NCBI GenBank assembly: GCA_903957405.1
Contig: CAJBPC010000369.1
Location: forward strand, 1 to 6,448
From: an uncultured bacterium
Lineage (GTDB): Bacteria > Bacteroidota > Bacteroidia > Chitinophagales > Chitinophagaceae
Direction: 5' to 3'
DNA: 6,448 bases
Below are positions 5,482 to 6,448 of this stretch, piece by piece (within the stretch, counting starts at the first letter, position 1; each line of letters begins with the position of its first letter). Under the pieces are notes generated by a model. It worked only from the letters and a program-made list of their open reading frames with translations, was not told the DNA's origin and ran no database searches. Position numbers and translations under genes: made by a program.

Positions 5482-6448
5482 TCATCTCAATATGAAACGT
5501 TGTGAAACACCGGCGGCCTGCAGGAAATAGATCCCTTTACTGAATCCCGAGAGGTCAATCGTATGCATTCCGGTGCCGAGCTGCTTTCCCCAGACATACG
5601 CCATCCTGCTGTCAAATATCCTGACCAGTCCTGGCTGGTCGAGGAGCAAATTCAATCTGCCATTTTCAGTGGGGTTAGGAAAGATCATGGGCCCCTTTCG
5701 GTCACGCTCAAACCGCACCACCCTTTGTGGGGACGTCCTTCTGATGCCATTCAGGTCCGTCTCGATCAATCGGTAATGATATAGCCCTCCAATCAGCGGA
5801 CGATCTTGATATGTGTGGAACAATGTTGAATGCCCTCCGGGCTTTACGGAAATGTGATGGATCGTCTCCCAGGCGGCACCATCTGTGGAACGTTCAATAT
5901 TATACTGATAGATTTCCGGCTCGCTCGATGACTGCCATCGGAGGAGTATCCCGTTGTTTTCCTGCCTGGCTGTAAAGACGGTAGTTCCAGAGCCAAGGAC
6001 GATGCAGCCTCCGTAAATTTCGAAAAACGCAAAGGTGGAAGTCACCTGACCCTCCCGCAACCAAATGGTGAACCTTCGCTGCCCGATGGAATTCACAGCG
6101 TTGTAATACAGGAGCGCGTCGATCAGCGTCTCCGCCTGCAGATCCGTCATCGTACTCCCATTGCTTCTGGTGAATACCATCTTACGGATCCCGCCGGATT
6201 CCGTCTTGTCAACTTTATATCCAACACCGCCGATGGTGAAGTTTACCGTCCCGCTGAACGGGGAGCCCAGCTTCACATGGCTGCTACTATTGTTGATATC
6301 GGCGGTAATGATCTCCGCATTGCCGTCCTTGATGTCTGATGCCGACACGGCGATGATCAGCTCGCTGATGCTGTTGTTCACACTGAGGATGTTGCTTGTC
6401 CCCTTGCTCAGTTTTTCCGGTGCAGAACACATCGTCGTGATGTTATTG
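5482..6448 (-). CDS. C-terminal part of a T9SS-secreted multidomain surface protein (N-terminus beyond window)
   Basis: The frame is open to the right edge, so the Met at 6432 is an internal residue rather than a start. Numbering from that Met, residues about 28-138 resemble the cadherin-like repeats of large Bacteroidota adhesins (LGSPFSGTVNFTIGG, then TDLQAETLIDALLYYNAV with RRFTIWLREG). Residues about 152-240 form a fibronectin type III-like domain (GILLRWQSSSEPEIYQYNIE, ending GLYHYRLIETDLNG). Residues 249-316 are a type A T9SS sorting domain: FPNPTENGRLNL, VRIFDS, the turn GMHTIDLSGFSKGIYFLQ and the final RFILR. Such proteins cross the outer membrane through the type IX machinery, lose the tail and stay on the surface or are released. 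The catalytic or binding function cannot be read from this end. It converges with the YceI operon across a 40-bp gap. Confidence 0.85.
   Translation of the reverse strand, partial: NNITTMCSAPEKLSKGTSNILSVNNSISELIIAVSASDIKDGNAEIITADINNSSSHVKLGSPFSGTVNFTIGGVGYKVDKTESGGIRKMVFTRSNGSTMTDLQAETLIDALLYYNAVNSIGQRRFTIWLREGQVTSTFAFFEIYGGCIVLGSGTTVFTARQENNGILLRWQSSSEPEIYQYNIERSTDGAAWETIHHISVKPGGHSTLFHTYQDRPLIGGLYHYRLIETDLNGIRRTSPQRVVRFERDRKGPMIFPNPTENGRLNLLLDQPGLVRIFDSRMAYVWGKQLGTGMHTIDLSGFSKGIYFLQAAGVSQRFILR

Noticed and set aside
5423..5524. 11-bp inverted repeat CCTGCAGGCCG / CGGCCTGCAGG flanking the convergent gene ends.
   Set aside because: Both arms encode the same Leu-Gln-Ala with the same codons at the ends of the YceI and T9SS proteins, so the symmetry is most simply a coding coincidence.

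Overview
The window looks like chromosomal DNA of a Bacteroidota bacterium, possibly near Chitinophagaceae or Sphingobacteriales. The main support is a C-terminal type IX secretion (T9SS) sorting domain at the right end, a lipoprotein whose mature end fits the Bacteroidota surface-export pattern, one promoter matching the Bacteroidota -33/-7 consensus (TTTG-N19-TAnnTTTG), and A-rich rather than Shine-Dalgarno-like sequence before starts. I see no rRNA, tRNA, CRISPR array or intact mobile element.

Layout. (1) 1-800, minus: the N-terminal 266 residues of a PhoD-type alkaline phosphatase/phosphodiesterase, cut by the window edge. (2) 801-1049: GC-rich intergenic DNA with one near-perfect palindrome. 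(3) 1050-2150, minus: a secreted DUF4163/DUF3298 (RsiV-like C-terminal) protein. (4) 2183-3556, minus: a tryptophanase whose active site can be read residue by residue. (5) 3557-3849: a divergent regulatory region. It holds a good consensus promoter reading toward the tryptophanase, a possible 12-codon leader peptide with a Trp-x-Asn-Ile motif reminiscent of TnaC, and AT-rich inverted repeats. (6) 3850-5441, plus: a tight three-gene operon of a Rieske 2Fe-2S lipoprotein, a four-helix His-rich membrane protein resembling cytochrome b561, and a secreted YceI-family protein. (7) 5482-6448, minus: the C-terminal part of a large T9SS-secreted protein whose start lies outside the window.

How the genes may work together. 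The plus-strand operon looks like a small envelope redox module: an exported Rieske centre, a probable b-haem membrane protein and a YceI lipocalin-like protein of the kind that binds isoprenoid lipids or quinones. E. coli also pairs a b561 protein with YceI (yceJ-yceI), which supports the reading. The tryptophanase would cleave tryptophan to indole, pyruvate and ammonia. Its leader region hints at an attenuation-like control that would be new for this phylum if confirmed. The secreted DUF3298 protein follows the tryptophanase by 32 bp and could share its transcript, but no functional link is visible.
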